Numbered from the stretch's first letter, positions 24,213 to 35,790 are shown. The stretch is DNA of 47,898 nt from Bacteroidota bacterium (GCA_029555415.1 JAKPSI010000089.1:1-47898); one strand, 5' to 3'. A program made the numbers and translations. Notes: generated by a model not told the origin, from the letters alone.

Positions 24213-24941
24213 ATGAAAGCGATTATCATTGACGACGAAAGACTGGCCCGCACCGAGCTGAAGAAACTGCTGCAGGATTTCCCTGAAGTGGAAGTGATCG
24301 ATGAAGCCGCCAATGCGGATGAAGGGGTGACCAAGATCGAAAGCCAGAACCCGGACCTCGTATTCCTCGACATTCAGATGCCCGGCAAAACCGGATTCGA
24401 TATGCTGGCCCAGCTGGAACGTGCGCCGCAGGTGATCTTCACCACGGCCTATGATGAGTTCGCATTGCGTGCTTTTGAAGTGAACGCGCTGGACTATCTC
24501 CTCAAACCCATCGAACCCAAACGTTTGGCAGACGCGCTGCAGAAACTGCAATTCGCGGAAAGCAAAGAGGTGCGTGTGGAAGGCGAGAATATCAATAACA
24601 GCATCCTGACCGAGAACGATCAGGTATTCGTGAAGGATGGGGAACGCTGCTGGTTCGTGAAGCTGAGCGAGATCCGCCTGTTCGAAAGTGTGGGCAACTA
24701 CGCCAAAGTATTCTTCGGTGTCAACAAACCACTGATCTTAAAATCACTGAATGCGCTGGAAGAGCGCCTGGATGAAAAGACCTTCTTCCGCGCCAACCGC
24801 AAGCATATCGTCAATCTCCGTATGATCGACAAGATCGAACCTTATTTTAACGGCGGTTTACTGCTGGAACTGAAAGGAGGAGAGAAGATCGAGGTCAGCC
24901 GCAGGCAAACCGTGAAGTTCAAGGAAATGATGAGTCTGTAA
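24213..24941 (+). CDS. LytTR-family response regulator
   Basis: 242 aa. The receiver domain (1-118) carries D7/D8, phospho-acceptor D53 (DLVFLDIQMPGKTG), T/A pair FTTAYDEFAL and YLLKPIEP. A LytTR DNA-binding domain (about 138-240) contains VFVKDGERCWFVKLSEIRLFESVGNYAKVFF and FFRANRKHIVNLRMID. Partner of the adjacent kinase. It ends 9 bp from the convergent AraC gene with no clear terminator between them. Confidence 0.95.
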   Translation: MKAIIIDDERLARTELKKLLQDFPEVEVIDEAANADEGVTKIESQNPDLVFLDIQMPGKTGFDMLAQLERAPQVIFTTAYDEFALRAFEVNALDYLLKPIEPKRLADALQKLQFAESKEVRVEGENINNSILTENDQVFVKDGERCWFVKLSEIRLFESVGNYAKVFFGVNKPLILKSLNALEERLDEKTFFRANRKHIVNLRMIDKIEPYFNGGLLLELKGGEKIEVSRRQTVKFKEMMSL

Positions 24942-24950
24942 GTTGCGGGG

Positions 24951-25847
24951 TCAGTTCAAGCTTCTGTATTCAACCGGCGTCATGCCGGTTTTTTGTTTGA
25001 ATAAGCGTGTGAAATGCTGCGGATATTTGAAACCAAGCTCATACGCTACTTCCGAAATGGACATTTTCGTATCGAATATTCTTTCCTTGGCCAGATCGAT
25101 GATGCGCGACTGTATGTATTCCTGCGCCGAACGTCCGGTTTCTTTTTTCACGAGGTCGCCGAAATAATTGGCGGAGAGATTCAATTCTGAAGCCATGGAT
25201 GCGACCGAAGGCAATCCTATTGTTTTCGGTTTGTCCGTCTTGTAATACGAATTGAGTACTTCCTCGAATTTTTCAAGGATCCCCTTATTGGAATTGTCGC
25301 GTGTGATGAACTGCCGGTCATAGAAGCGTATGCAGTAATTCAGGAACAATTCAATATTGGAAGCGATGAGCGTTTTGCTATGCTTGTCGATCGACTGTTC
25401 CAGTTCGAAGCGGATCTTATTGAAACAATCAAGTACGATCGCTCTTTCTTTTTCGGACAGATGCAATGCTTCGTTGACATCATAGGAGAAGAATGTATAA
25501 TCCTGGATGTGCTTGCCGAGTGATGTGCCCCTGATCAGGTCCGGATGGAATAATAAGGCCCGGCCTTTAGGCGCGAAGGTCTTTACCCCCGGTTGCACAC
25601 CGAGTACTTGTCCCGGCGCGATGAAAACGAGCGTGCCTTCCTGGTAATCGTAATGATTGCGTCCGTATTTCAGTTCACCGCAATGCAATTCTTTCAGGTA
25701 GATGGCGAACAGATTGAAATTGAATGTACGCGCGGGCATGGGCTCCGCTTTGGAAAGGTCCAGTACGGTGATCAGCGGATGCAGGGTGGGTACACCACGC
25801 ATGGTATTGTATTGTGCTACGCTGTCGATCTTTACGATGGCCTCCAT
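24951..25847 (-). CDS. AraC-family transcriptional regulator
   Basis: 298 aa. An N-terminal cupin-like ligand domain (about 1-150, FAIYLKELHCGELKYGRNHYDYQEGTLVFIAPGQVLGVQP) is followed by two C-terminal helix-turn-helix motifs (about 200-298): SVASMASELNLSANYFGDLVKKETGRSAQEYI and SISEVAYELGFKYPQHFTRLFKQKTGMTP, the latter being the AraC signature. Divergent from the aldo/keto reductase operon, the usual arrangement for a local activator. A -7 element and an 8-bp direct repeat GGCCCGCA (25882-25889, 25905-25912) lie in the shared promoter region. Confidence 0.93.
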   Translation of the reverse strand: MEAIVKIDSVAQYNTMRGVPTLHPLITVLDLSKAEPMPARTFNFNLFAIYLKELHCGELKYGRNHYDYQEGTLVFIAPGQVLGVQPGVKTFAPKGRALLFHPDLIRGTSLGKHIQDYTFFSYDVNEALHLSEKERAIVLDCFNKIRFELEQSIDKHSKTLIASNIELFLNYCIRFYDRQFITRDNSNKGILEKFEEVLNSYYKTDKPKTIGLPSVASMASELNLSANYFGDLVKKETGRSAQEYIQSRIIDLAKERIFDTKMSISEVAYELGFKYPQHFTRLFKQKTGMTPVEYRSLN

Positions 25848-25866
25848 GTTGTGCTGTTTGACAGGT

Positions 25867-25912
25867 CAAAAATAATGATCAGGCCCGCATTTGCAGCCAT
25901 TCCGGGCCCGCA
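25867..25912. promoter_or_regulatory. AraC promoter and candidate operator half-sites
   Basis: Minus-strand -7 TATTTTTG (25874-25867), 20 bp before the araC-type ATG. GGCCCGCA is directly repeated at 25882-25889 and 25905-25912, spaced 23 bp, consistent with a two-site AraC operator in this divergent region. Confidence 0.4.
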
Positions 25913-25932
25913 CCTGTAATAATGGTAAGTGA

Positions 25933-26994
<1,062 letters not shown>

Positions 26995-27021
26995 TATTGT
27001 TCATCATTTCAACTTTCAGTT

Positions 27022-28146
<1,125 letters not shown>

Positions 28147-28221
28147 ATGGAGAGGGTCATTATATTTGAAGGCGAACCTGGAGATCAGTAAACCGTCATA
28201 ACTTCAATAAAATTTTGTAGG

Positions 28222-28611
28222 ATGGAAGATGCGGAACAAAAAGGTTTCAAACCAGCTCCGGCAGAATATTTCAGCGGAAAGGCCTTCATAAAGTCTTTGA
28301 TCATTGCTGATGAAGTCACCAATTGCAATGTTAATGATGTGGTTTTTGAAGCCGGCTGTCGCAACAACTGGCATACCCATCCTTCCAACCAGATCCTGAT
28401 CGTGAAAGAAGGAGTATGTTATTATCAGGAGGAGGGTCAGCCCATGCAAAAAGTCCAGGCAGGTGGCGTTATCAATGTGCTGCCCGGCATCAAACATTGG
28501 CATGGCGCTTCACCGGATGCGCCGATGGTGCATATCGCCATTAATATCAATACGGATAAAGGTTTGGTGAATTGGATGGAACCGGTTTCAGATGCAGTAT
28601 ATAAATCATGA
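28222..28611 (+). CDS. Cupin-domain protein
   Basis: 129 aa, single small beta-barrel. Motif 1 is CRNNWHTHPSNQILIVKEGVCYYQEEG and motif 2 is VINVLPGIKHWHGASPDAPMVHIAI; the His residues are likely metal ligands. Such cupins often accompany oxidoreductases or carboxymuconolactone-decarboxylase-like proteins. It sits 75 bp after the Tat-AKR and its last codons overlap the following gene by ATGA, suggesting translational coupling. Confidence 0.88.
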   Translation: MEDAEQKGFKPAPAEYFSGKAFIKSLIIADEVTNCNVNDVVFEAGCRNNWHTHPSNQILIVKEGVCYYQEEGQPMQKVQAGGVINVLPGIKHWHGASPDAPMVHIAININTDKGLVNWMEPVSDAVYKS

Positions 28612-28988
28612 ATGAAATGAAAAAGATCATTATTCCTTTAATTTTACTGGCACTCAGTTTGAATACAATGGCACAGGATAAAAAGATCACCCGCATCGCA
28701 AGGATAACAGTTGATTCCGCACAGCTGGACGCGTATTTTGCCTTACTGAAAGAACAGATGAATGCGGCGATCCGCCTGGAGCCCGGCGTGCTCAGTTATA
28801 CAATGTATGCCGACAAGTCCGATGCAACTAAACTGACACTTATTGAAGAGTATGCCAGTAACGAAGCCTACCTGTTACACCGGGAAGCACCTCATTTTAA
28901 AAAGTACAAAGCTGCATCAAAAGATATGGTCAAATCCCTGGAACTATCGGAGGTGACAATGGTTTTGTCTGCGAAAAAGGAAAATTGA
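28608..28988 (+). CDS. Secreted antibiotic-biosynthesis-monooxygenase-like (ABM) protein
   Basis: 126 aa. A signal peptide (MKKIIIPLILLALSLNTMAQ) is followed by an ABM dimeric alpha/beta-barrel domain, about 25-120, with ARITVDSAQLDAYFALLKEQMNAAIRLEPGVLSYTMYADK and LTLIEEYASNEAYLLHREAPHFKKYK. The EYASNEAYLLH...HF pattern is typical of YgiN-like quinol monooxygenases, normally cytosolic; export is unusual. The start ATG overlaps the cupin stop; an in-frame ATG nine bases later may be used instead. Confidence 0.85.
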   Translation: MNEMKKIIIPLILLALSLNTMAQDKKITRIARITVDSAQLDAYFALLKEQMNAAIRLEPGVLSYTMYADKSDATKLTLIEEYASNEAYLLHREAPHFKKYKAASKDMVKSLELSEVTMVLSAKKEN

Positions 28989-28998
28989 TCTTTTGTAT

Positions 28999-31185
28999 TT
29001 ATCGTTTAATAAAAACGAATTCCCCGCCTTCATCGCCCACATCCTGGATCGCCCTGCACAGCGGGATATTTTTCGTGTTATTGATCACAGCGTCCTTGAA
29101 ATCACTGAACAGGTCGGATGCAGTCAGGAATTTACTGGTATTACCATCCAGGCTCTGCATCAGGTATTTCAGGAACATACTGATATCCGGTACTTCTTCC
29201 AGATTGCCACTGGTCATGGCCGTACGGCTTTTCTTTTCCATCTGCCGCTGAATGCCCGGTGATGCGGTCATTTGTCCGCCGCGCGTCAGCGCCCCGCTGA
29301 AACAGGCATCCGATACGAACAGGATATGTTTGGCACCCGGACTGCCTGCCGGTGCTTTGAGTACTGATTTGAGATCGTTCGTGGAAACCCAGGTCGGCAT
29401 TTCACCATTGCCATCCGTAGGGATCAGGTAGCCGTCCACACTTCCATCATCATTCTTCACGGCCTTACCGTGTCCCGCGTAAAAGATCAGCAGGTTATCA
29501 TTCTTGCCCATCTTGCGGACCTTCTTGCTGATCGCGATCAGCATTTCACTGCGGGTCCGGTTAAAGAGCGTGTCCACATTCTTTGGATCGAAAGTATACT
29601 TTGACACCAGCAGTTCGCGGAATTTGACCGCGTCCGAAACCGGGTTCGCGAGTTTGCGCCAGTCGGTCTCATTGTAATTTTCGTTGGCGATGAAAATGGC
29701 ATAGTAATTCCCGGCAGCGGATGCGGTTTGTGCCACTTCACTGTTGCTCATGTTCTTCACTTCCCCGCCGCGCGTCGCATTCTCGTTGGCAGGCGCGGCC
29801 ATGGCTGTGATGGAGAATTTCGCTTCAGCCGTGTTCTCCTGTTTATCGGTTGCGGAAACACTGAGGGTATTGTTGCCTGGAGCGAGTTTCAGTTCGATCG
29901 TGAACATGCCGTCTTCTTCAATATTCTTCACTTTCATACCATTCACTGTGATCGCTGAAATGCCGGAAGGATCGGATGCTTTTCCATAGATCAGTTTGCT
30001 TCCGTTGATGAGCAGGACGGTTTCACCCTGTGCCGGATTGATCAGCCGGATCTCAGGACCGGCTTTATCATCATTGGCGGCCTTTTCCAGCATTTTGCTC
30101 ACCCGCTCCTTTGCATCATCCACATCCGGCTGGAACGGATCGATGGTCAGTGATTGATCATAAAGATCCAGGGCATCTTCATATTGTTGCTGCAGTTCAT
30201 AGATATGGGCATACAGGGTCATGATGTCGATGTATGACCTTCTGGATTCATCCTTTATTTCGTTCCCATAATCATTCAGGGCGCCGTCCAGCTCATTCAG
30301 GGCCCCGTCCAGGTCATTCGTCTGCACTTTACTTACAGCCGAGATGTAATGCTGGTAGAATTTGAATTTATCGCTTTCCAGGTAAGACTTCAGGCCCTTC
30401 TGCTTATAGGTTTGATAATAGCCCAGCGCATCATTGTATTTTTCTTCACGTACCAGCGGAGAGAATATATTGATATAGGGCAGGGAATTCTTCGGGTCCT
30501 TTTCCATGCTGACCCTGAAATCGCTGATCGCTTCATCATATTCTCCGAGATTGCTGTAGGCCAGTCCCCGGTTGTTATAATAGTTACTCGATTCGGGTTT
30601 CAGCCGTATGGCTTCGTCCAGATCGAGGACCGCAGAATCGAAATCGTTTTTTTTGAGATAAGCACGGGCCCGGGAATTCCAATATTCATCTTTGTCCGGG
30701 TCCAGTTGAATGCTCCTGGTGAAATCAAGGGTCGCGTTGCAGTAATCCGTCATTTTATAAAGGATATTGCCACGTCGTGCCCAATACACCGCTGTATTCG
30801 GATCGAGGCTGATCGCGATACTGTATTCCTGAACGGATTCCTTCGGGAGATTCTTGATATCATAAGCCCAGGCCAGGTTATTATGTGCGCCAACAAAATT
30901 GGGAGCGATCCGTAAGGCCTGATTGAAATCCGCGATCGCCTGATCCACCTGCTTTTTATCCTGATTCAGCATGCTCACTCCACGCATATTATAGGCATCC
31001 GCATAGTTGGGATCGGTATTGATCGCCTGGGTGTAACTATTGATCGCCTGGGCATAGTCCTTTTTGTTGTAGAACCCATCGCCCTGTGTTTTGTAGTACT
31101 TCGCATCCTGCGCTGCGGATGTCATGCAGAACAGAGCGAACAAGGCGCAAAAGATTGACCGGGTGAACAGGACTTGTACACGCAT
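28999..31185 (-). CDS. Secreted TPR-Ig-like-caspase (C14) fusion
   Basis: 728 aa. Signal peptide (MRVQVLFTRSIFCALFALFCMTSAAQ), then about nine TPR units (28-380; e.g. AINTDPNYADAYNMRGVSML, SLDPNTAVYWARRGNILY), a 90-residue Ig-like strand-rich segment (about 395-480, with ISAITVNGMKV and LAPGNNTLSVSATDK), and a C-terminal caspase-fold peptidase (about 492-728). Catalytic residues are present: H572 in FYAGHGKAV and C628 in SDACFSGAL. Family C14 includes metacaspases and other prokaryotic caspase-like proteases. TPR and Ig parts suggest protein or substrate docking at the cell surface or periplasm. No type IX secretion C-terminal domain was seen. Confidence 0.9.
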   Translation of the reverse strand: MRVQVLFTRSIFCALFALFCMTSAAQDAKYYKTQGDGFYNKKDYAQAINSYTQAINTDPNYADAYNMRGVSMLNQDKKQVDQAIADFNQALRIAPNFVGAHNNLAWAYDIKNLPKESVQEYSIAISLDPNTAVYWARRGNILYKMTDYCNATLDFTRSIQLDPDKDEYWNSRARAYLKKNDFDSAVLDLDEAIRLKPESSNYYNNRGLAYSNLGEYDEAISDFRVSMEKDPKNSLPYINIFSPLVREEKYNDALGYYQTYKQKGLKSYLESDKFKFYQHYISAVSKVQTNDLDGALNELDGALNDYGNEIKDESRRSYIDIMTLYAHIYELQQQYEDALDLYDQSLTIDPFQPDVDDAKERVSKMLEKAANDDKAGPEIRLINPAQGETVLLINGSKLIYGKASDPSGISAITVNGMKVKNIEEDGMFTIELKLAPGNNTLSVSATDKQENTAEAKFSITAMAAPANENATRGGEVKNMSNSEVAQTASAAGNYYAIFIANENYNETDWRKLANPVSDAVKFRELLVSKYTFDPKNVDTLFNRTRSEMLIAISKKVRKMGKNDNLLIFYAGHGKAVKNDDGSVDGYLIPTDGNGEMPTWVSTNDLKSVLKAPAGSPGAKHILFVSDACFSGALTRGGQMTASPGIQRQMEKKSRTAMTSGNLEEVPDISMFLKYLMQSLDGNTSKFLTASDLFSDFKDAVINNTKNIPLCRAIQDVGDEGGEFVFIKR

Positions 31186-31363
31186 AACTCAAGTGTTTAA
31201 TGGTTGGAGGATCGGACAGTCGGGATTTCAGGGGATATTTCCGTACCTAATTTAGAAGGAATATTCAGCACGGGCAAATATATCTGCCTGACCCTCCCTG
31301 TTTTATGAACGGTCGGCCATGGATAGCCGGATTTCAATAGATTTGAAGCACAATCACCCGTTC

Positions 31364-32647
31364 ATGAAAAAATTACTGCTCGTCCTGTCAATTAGTGTAT
31401 CCGCATTTTCCTGTCTGGCTCAGAAACCCGAAGACCTACTCAATGCCAAAGAAGCCGAACGCATCGAGCGTACACTGGCATCGGATGAGATGCGTGGCCG
31501 CAAGACTTTCAGTCCGGATATCGACCGGGCGGCGGATTTCATTGCTGCTGAATTCAAAGCGGCAGGACTGCAAACCTTCGGCACCTCCGGATCCTATCGT
31601 CAGGAGTTCGCCGTGGTACGTCCCAAATTCATCAGCGTCAGTGCCAGCTTCGATGAAGTAGCGTTGGATCCGAAGAACGTGATCGTGGTGACCTGTTTCC
31701 CCGACCTGGCCATCACCAATGCCTGTGGTTATGAAACGGCCACGATCAAAGCCGGTGGCAATCTTTTCCGTGAAGCAGCCGCATTGGTCACCTCCGGAAA
31801 GAATGTACTGGTGATGGTGGATAGCAGCTATGCTTCCACGTTCTCAAGGTTGGCCGGATTGAAACGCTCACTTTTCAAATCCGATAAAACGCAGGTCTTT
31901 GTGCTGGGCAATACATTACCCAAAACATTCAGTGTGGAAGCGAAGCACGAGATCACGGAACAGAAACTAGCAAATGTAGTAGGCATCCTGCCCGGTAAGT
32001 CGAAGAAGGATGAATATGTGATCTTTTCCGGTCACTATGATCACCTCGGTATCGGTAAAGCCACGGATGGCGATTCCATTTACAATGGCGCGAATGATGA
32101 CGCAGCGGGCACTACAGCGGTGATCATGCTTTCCAAATATTTCAAGCAGCTTAACAACAATGAGCGCACGATCGTCTTTGCCGCATTCACCGCGGAAGAG
32201 ATCGGTGGCTATGGTTCGCAATATTTCTCCCGTCAGTTCGATCCCGCCAAAGTGATGGCCATGTTCAATATCGAAATGATCGGAACCGATGCCATGTGGG
32301 GCAATAATTCCGCGTACATCACCGGTTACGAAAAGACCGACATGGGCGCGATCCTGCAAAAGAACCTCGAAGGCACCGGTTTCAATTTCTATCCTGATCC
32401 TTATCCCGACCAGCAATTATTCTACCGCTCCGATAATGCCACCCTCGCTCGTCAGGGCGTTCCGGCCCATACCATCTCCACCGCCAAAATGGATAGTGAA
32501 CCCAATTACCACAAAGTGAGTGATCAGGTGGAATCGCTGGACATGAACAATATGGCGATGATCATCCGGTCAATTGCGCTGAGTGCACGATCCATTGTTG
32601 CAGGGAAGGAGACACCGACGCGGGTGAAAGTTGAAGACCTGCGATGA
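31364..32647 (+). CDS. Secreted M28 family metallopeptidase
   Basis: About 427 aa from the ATG at 31364, which gives a clean signal peptide MKKLLLVLSISVSAFSCLA; an in-frame ATG 15 codons upstream adds only a charged stretch. M28 zinc ligands: His in FSGHYDHLGIG, bridging Asp in YNGANDDAAGT, catalytic EE in FAAFTAEEIGGYGS, and His in VPAHTIST. The position usually Asp (NLDMIG) is Glu here (NIEMIG), a conservative change. Likely a zinc aminopeptidase or carboxypeptidase in the periplasm. Its TGA stop opens a five-unit heptad tract. Confidence 0.9.
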   Translation: MKKLLLVLSISVSAFSCLAQKPEDLLNAKEAERIERTLASDEMRGRKTFSPDIDRAADFIAAEFKAAGLQTFGTSGSYRQEFAVVRPKFISVSASFDEVALDPKNVIVVTCFPDLAITNACGYETATIKAGGNLFREAAALVTSGKNVLVMVDSSYASTFSRLAGLKRSLFKSDKTQVFVLGNTLPKTFSVEAKHEITEQKLANVVGILPGKSKKDEYVIFSGHYDHLGIGKATDGDSIYNGANDDAAGTTAVIMLSKYFKQLNNNERTIVFAAFTAEEIGGYGSQYFSRQFDPAKVMAMFNIEMIGTDAMWGNNSAYITGYEKTDMGAILQKNLEGTGFNFYPDPYPDQQLFYRSDNATLARQGVPAHTISTAKMDSEPNYHKVSDQVESLDMNNMAMIIRSIALSARSIVAGKETPTRVKVEDLR

Positions 32648-32832
32648 ATTTTGAGTTTTGAATTTTGAGTTTTGAGTTGGGCGTGCTATGCGAAGATGTT
32701 GTACTGGCTCGTGGCTCAAAGCTCATAGCTCGAAGCTGTATTGCTTGATTGTTAGATAGTTTGATGGTTGTCGTGATAATCGACGATGCTATGCTGACTC
32801 GCGGCTCGCAGCTCATAGCTTGCGGCTTCCTT
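32645..32832. repeat. Heptad tract at the M28 stop plus composite block
   Basis: TGAATTT, TGAGTTT, TGAATTT, TGAGTTT, TGAGTTG from the stop TGA (32645-32679). A composite follows (about 32690-32832): CTATGCGAAGATG spacer, AGCTCNN heptads, TGATTGTT/TGATGGTT octads ending in GTCGTG, a second GATGCTATGCTGA spacer and a second AGCTCNN array. The same order occurs at 33640-33790 and, on the minus strand, at 20163-20043. Confidence 0.88.
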
Positions 32833-32874
32833 ACAATATTCTCCCGGCGTCATCGTTTGATTTAAAACAACCAT

Positions 32875-33597
32875 ATGAGAAGGATCGCTCCGGTTCTGAT
32901 CACCGCCTGTCTTTTCATTTCTACTACAGTAATAGCCCAGCACGGCATCAAATTGACCGCCCATATAGGTTCCGGGGTTTCATTTTTTTGGGGCCCGGGG
33001 TCTGCGGATAAAGCGGATTATTACCGGAACGGATTGACATTCCCCAATGCGGTGGATACGATCGAAAATCATTTTGGCAGATCTGCCAGGACCGGTTTTT
33101 CAGCCGGTGTTCAGCTTGACATTCCATTAAAAGCGGGTTGGGCTTTCACGACCAGTGCTCAGTTTGAACAGGTGGGTTCAAAGTTGAAGAGTGACAGTAT
33201 CGTGGGTCCGGGCGGAACTTATAAGATCAATGGTGAGTATACCGCTGATTATAATTTCGTTTCTGTCAACCCGCAGATCCAGCGTTCGCTGACAGCTGGT
33301 AAAACAAGTATCGCCCTGCATGGCGGTATTGATTATGCCATCAAGATCAGTTACGCCGACAATTTCAACTTCATTGACCAGTCTGGCCTTAATACCTCTA
33401 TCGGCCATTCCGGCGGAAAACCTGAAGTGAATGACTTCCGTCTTACTGCCGGTGCCAGTATGAGCTTCAGCAAATGGAGCATTGATCTGAATTACAAACA
33501 CGGGCTTTCGGATTACAATAAGAATGGGAATGGGAAGGCGAGTATGAGAGTACTGCAGTTGAAGTTGGGGTATAAAATTGCGGGTTTGGGGTTATGA
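32875..33597 (+). CDS. Outer-membrane beta-barrel protein
   Basis: 240 aa. Signal peptide MRRIAPVLITACLFISTTVIAQ. The mature sequence has alternating hydrophobic strands separated by polar turns (FSAGVQLDIPLKAGWAFTTSAQFEQ, YNFVSVNPQIQRSL, TSIALHGGIDYAIK, FRLTAGASMSFSKWSIDLNYKHGL) and ends in a strand VLQLKLGYKIAGLGL. The pattern fits PorT-like or generic 8-10-strand barrels; it does not resemble TonB receptors. Function unknown. It is flanked on both sides by composite periodic repeats. Confidence 0.82.
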   Translation: MRRIAPVLITACLFISTTVIAQHGIKLTAHIGSGVSFFWGPGSADKADYYRNGLTFPNAVDTIENHFGRSARTGFSAGVQLDIPLKAGWAFTTSAQFEQVGSKLKSDSIVGPGGTYKINGEYTADYNFVSVNPQIQRSLTAGKTSIALHGGIDYAIKISYADNFNFIDQSGLNTSIGHSGGKPEVNDFRLTAGASMSFSKWSIDLNYKHGLSDYNKNGNGKASMRVLQLKLGYKIAGLGL

Positions 33598-33857
33598 GTT
33601 TTGCCCCCCCGGCTGACGCCGTTCGGAAGGGGGTTGGTCGTGATATGAGAATATGCTAATCTGGCTCACAGCTCGCACCTCATCGCTCGAAGCTGTACTG
33701 CTTGATTGTTTGATGGTTTGATTGTTGTCGTGCTTTGAGAAGATGCTATACTGGCTCGCGGCTCGCAGCTCAAAGCTCTCAGCTTCTAATTGCGTATGAC
33801 TCAAAAAATATATTCAGCTGCAACCCACCGCTCACTGCCCACTGCCTCCTGCCTGCA
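33595..33857. repeat. Composite periodic repeats in the 445-bp gap 33598-34042
   Basis: A single TGAGTTT unit at the barrel stop (33595-33601), then AGCTCNN heptads, TGATTGTT/TGATGGTT octads, GATGCTATACTG spacer and AGCTCNN heptads (about 33640-33787). CACTGCC/TCCTGCC heptads follow at about 33828-33857. The remainder up to 34042 shows AT-rich sequence with no gene or clear hairpin. Confidence 0.8.
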
Positions 33858-34042
33858 TCCTTCCGTACTAAAACATTTTTCCCAGGTGATTTTCTCAACC
33901 TGACTGTAAAGCAGATATTCCACGGTGCTCTATTCTTTCAATTATCATCGCCCAGGAAATTTTTTGATCAGGCTGGTTGGTAAGGGGGATATTGCAAATC
34001 CGGATACGATGCATTATTTTGCTTTTATAAATTTTATATATC

Positions 34043-34675
34043 ATGAAAAAACCCAGTCACTTTAACACCACACTCGCGTTACTCAGTCTATTCTTCAGTA
34101 TCACTTCAACTGCTACTCCTGCAACAGATACGCTCCGTTTACCGGTCAATACGGATAACTGGAAAATGTATGCAGCGGAAAAAGGCTACCAGGATATGAT
34201 GAACGGCATCTATGAACAGACCGCTGATGGGATCAGGGCACTGACGATGGGTACAAGAACCGGTACATTTTTAATTACGGAGATTGAACATAATCTCAAC
34301 GGGAAAACGGTTTATATCAAATGGAAGGCCTTTGGAGGGAACAGCTTCATGGGTATCTGCCCTTTTATCGCGAACAATTGTTATACGAACCCATACGATA
34401 CGAGAAAGGAACTGGGATTCCTCAGTATTGGTAATCCTTATAATCAGTTCCTCCTGGTGTCCAATGATACCTGGTATTATACGCGTTTGAAGTTTTCAGG
34501 TAATTCAGTGAGCTCAAGTACATGTCTGAACAATTATTCGGACCGTGGAGGTAATATCGTACAGGAAATGAAGGTCAATAATGTGAATCCGATCGGCCGC
34601 TTCGGGGTATACCTGACCGACAACCGTATTCCCAAAGGATCACTCACGATCAATGAATGTATGATCGCTGACTAG
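34043..34675 (+). CDS. Secreted protein of unknown function
   Basis: 210 aa with signal peptide MKKPSHFNTTLALLSLFFSITSTATPA. The mature part is strand-rich and aromatic (YIKWKAFGGNSFMGICPF, NQFLLVSNDTWYYTRLKFSG), with four Cys that could form disulphides, and looks like a single beta-sandwich of lectin or carbohydrate-binding type; that reading is only a guess. No catalytic motif. Stand-alone gene ended by a strong terminator. Confidence 0.7.
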   Translation: MKKPSHFNTTLALLSLFFSITSTATPATDTLRLPVNTDNWKMYAAEKGYQDMMNGIYEQTADGIRALTMGTRTGTFLITEIEHNLNGKTVYIKWKAFGGNSFMGICPFIANNCYTNPYDTRKELGFLSIGNPYNQFLLVSNDTWYYTRLKFSGNSVSSSTCLNNYSDRGGNIVQEMKVNNVNPIGRFGVYLTDNRIPKGSLTINECMIAD

Positions 34676-34700
34676 CGTACACAATATTTCCTGATAGCAA

Positions 34701-34748
34701 GGCTTCGTTCCGGACTGAAATTGCAGTTTAGAACGAAGCTTTTTTTTT
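34701..34748 (+). terminator. Terminator after the secreted 210-aa protein
   Basis: GCTTCGTTC (34702-34710) pairs with 34731-34739, with an inner ACTG/CAGT pair, followed by nine T. The rest of the 325-bp gap to 35001 shows no further feature that I can support. Confidence 0.88.
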
Positions 34749-35000
34749 GACGCGGAATAAACTGTGACACGAATTTGTTTTTTAAATTATGGACTTTTCC
34801 CACCCGGCTGATGTCACTCTGACGGTGAGTCGTTTATCAGGTTGATCCTTGGATGGTTTGATATACCTGTATTTGCATATCGCTTTTCAGGGCTCCTGGT
34901 TATTTACATAGTTTGGGTACGCGTATTTCCGGGACTTTGTACTTATCTTCCATTATACTTTTTCTCCTGACCACTGAGCCCCTTAACTGAAACAACAACC

Positions 35001-35747
35001 ATGGAAGTCCACCACCACCCCAAACCAGAAAAGAAACCATTCAAAGAATATTTCCTGGAATTCCTCATGATCTTCCTGGCCGTTACCATGGGCTTCTTTG
35101 CCGAGAACCTGCGGGAAAGGATGGTGAATCATGAAACGGAAAAGTCATTCATGGAATCGCTCGTGCAGGACCTGAAGGATGATAAAAGCACTATCACCCA
35201 ACAGCAACAAGTCTTCGATCAGCGGGTCATCCTGCTTGACAGCCTGATCATGATGCTGGATGCGACACCAGTTACTGCGAATACGAATGATCTGTACTAC
35301 TATGGCCGTCTGGCTACCAAGAGTCAGCTTTTTACCGGCAATACCCGGACCATTGAACAGATGAAAAGTACTGGTGGTTTTAAACTGATCCGGAATAGGA
35401 AAGTGACCGAAGCGATGCTTTCTTACTATGCCATCCTGGAAGAGATCAGGAACCTGGAATCACAAGGCGGGGAAGAAGGCGAGATGAACGAATACCGCAA
35501 ACTGGCGGTTCAGATCTTCAACGCCGATGTTTTCAACCGTATCAACTCCGCAGGACTGAACAATGTGAGCCGACCTACAGAAAATCCGCCCTTACGCACG
35601 AACGATCCCAAATTACGCGGCGACCTCGCCGGTTGGGTACACTATCTGAAGAATACCCGCATCGGGATCTATCAGTTCAAAAAAGAATTAGTGAAGAAAG
35701 GGGAGGACCTGGTCCGGCTGATCGGTGAGGAATATCATCTTGACTGA
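35001..35747 (+). CDS. Membrane-anchored protein of unknown function
   Basis: 248 aa. An N-terminal His-rich cytosolic tail (MEVHHHPKPEKKPFKEYF) leads into one membrane helix (about 18-36, LEFLMIFLAVTMGFFAENL), then a mostly helical, acidic domain with a predicted coiled coil (EKSFMESLVQDLKDDKSTITQQQQVFDQRV) and the block ATKSQLFTGNTRTIEQMKSTGGFKLIRNRKVTEAMLSYYAILEEI. I recognise this layout as recurrent in Bacteroidota but without known function. A relic of a second copy's 3' end lies about 800 bp downstream. Confidence 0.75.
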   Translation: MEVHHHPKPEKKPFKEYFLEFLMIFLAVTMGFFAENLRERMVNHETEKSFMESLVQDLKDDKSTITQQQQVFDQRVILLDSLIMMLDATPVTANTNDLYYYGRLATKSQLFTGNTRTIEQMKSTGGFKLIRNRKVTEAMLSYYAILEEIRNLESQGGEEGEMNEYRKLAVQIFNADVFNRINSAGLNNVSRPTENPPLRTNDPKLRGDLAGWVHYLKNTRIGIYQFKKELVKKGEDLVRLIGEEYHLD

Positions 35748-35790
35748 TCGGAAGGAATAGCTCAATTTGCGCCCTATTAATAAACACATC

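Noticed and set aside
33735-33983. Open frame over the composite repeats
   Set aside because: Composed of repeat sequence and AT-rich DNA, with no promoter or protein-like composition.
35767-35790. TTG start for the DUF695-like gene
   Set aside because: The ATG at 35791 gives the more usual N-terminus; the extra residues are not protein-like.
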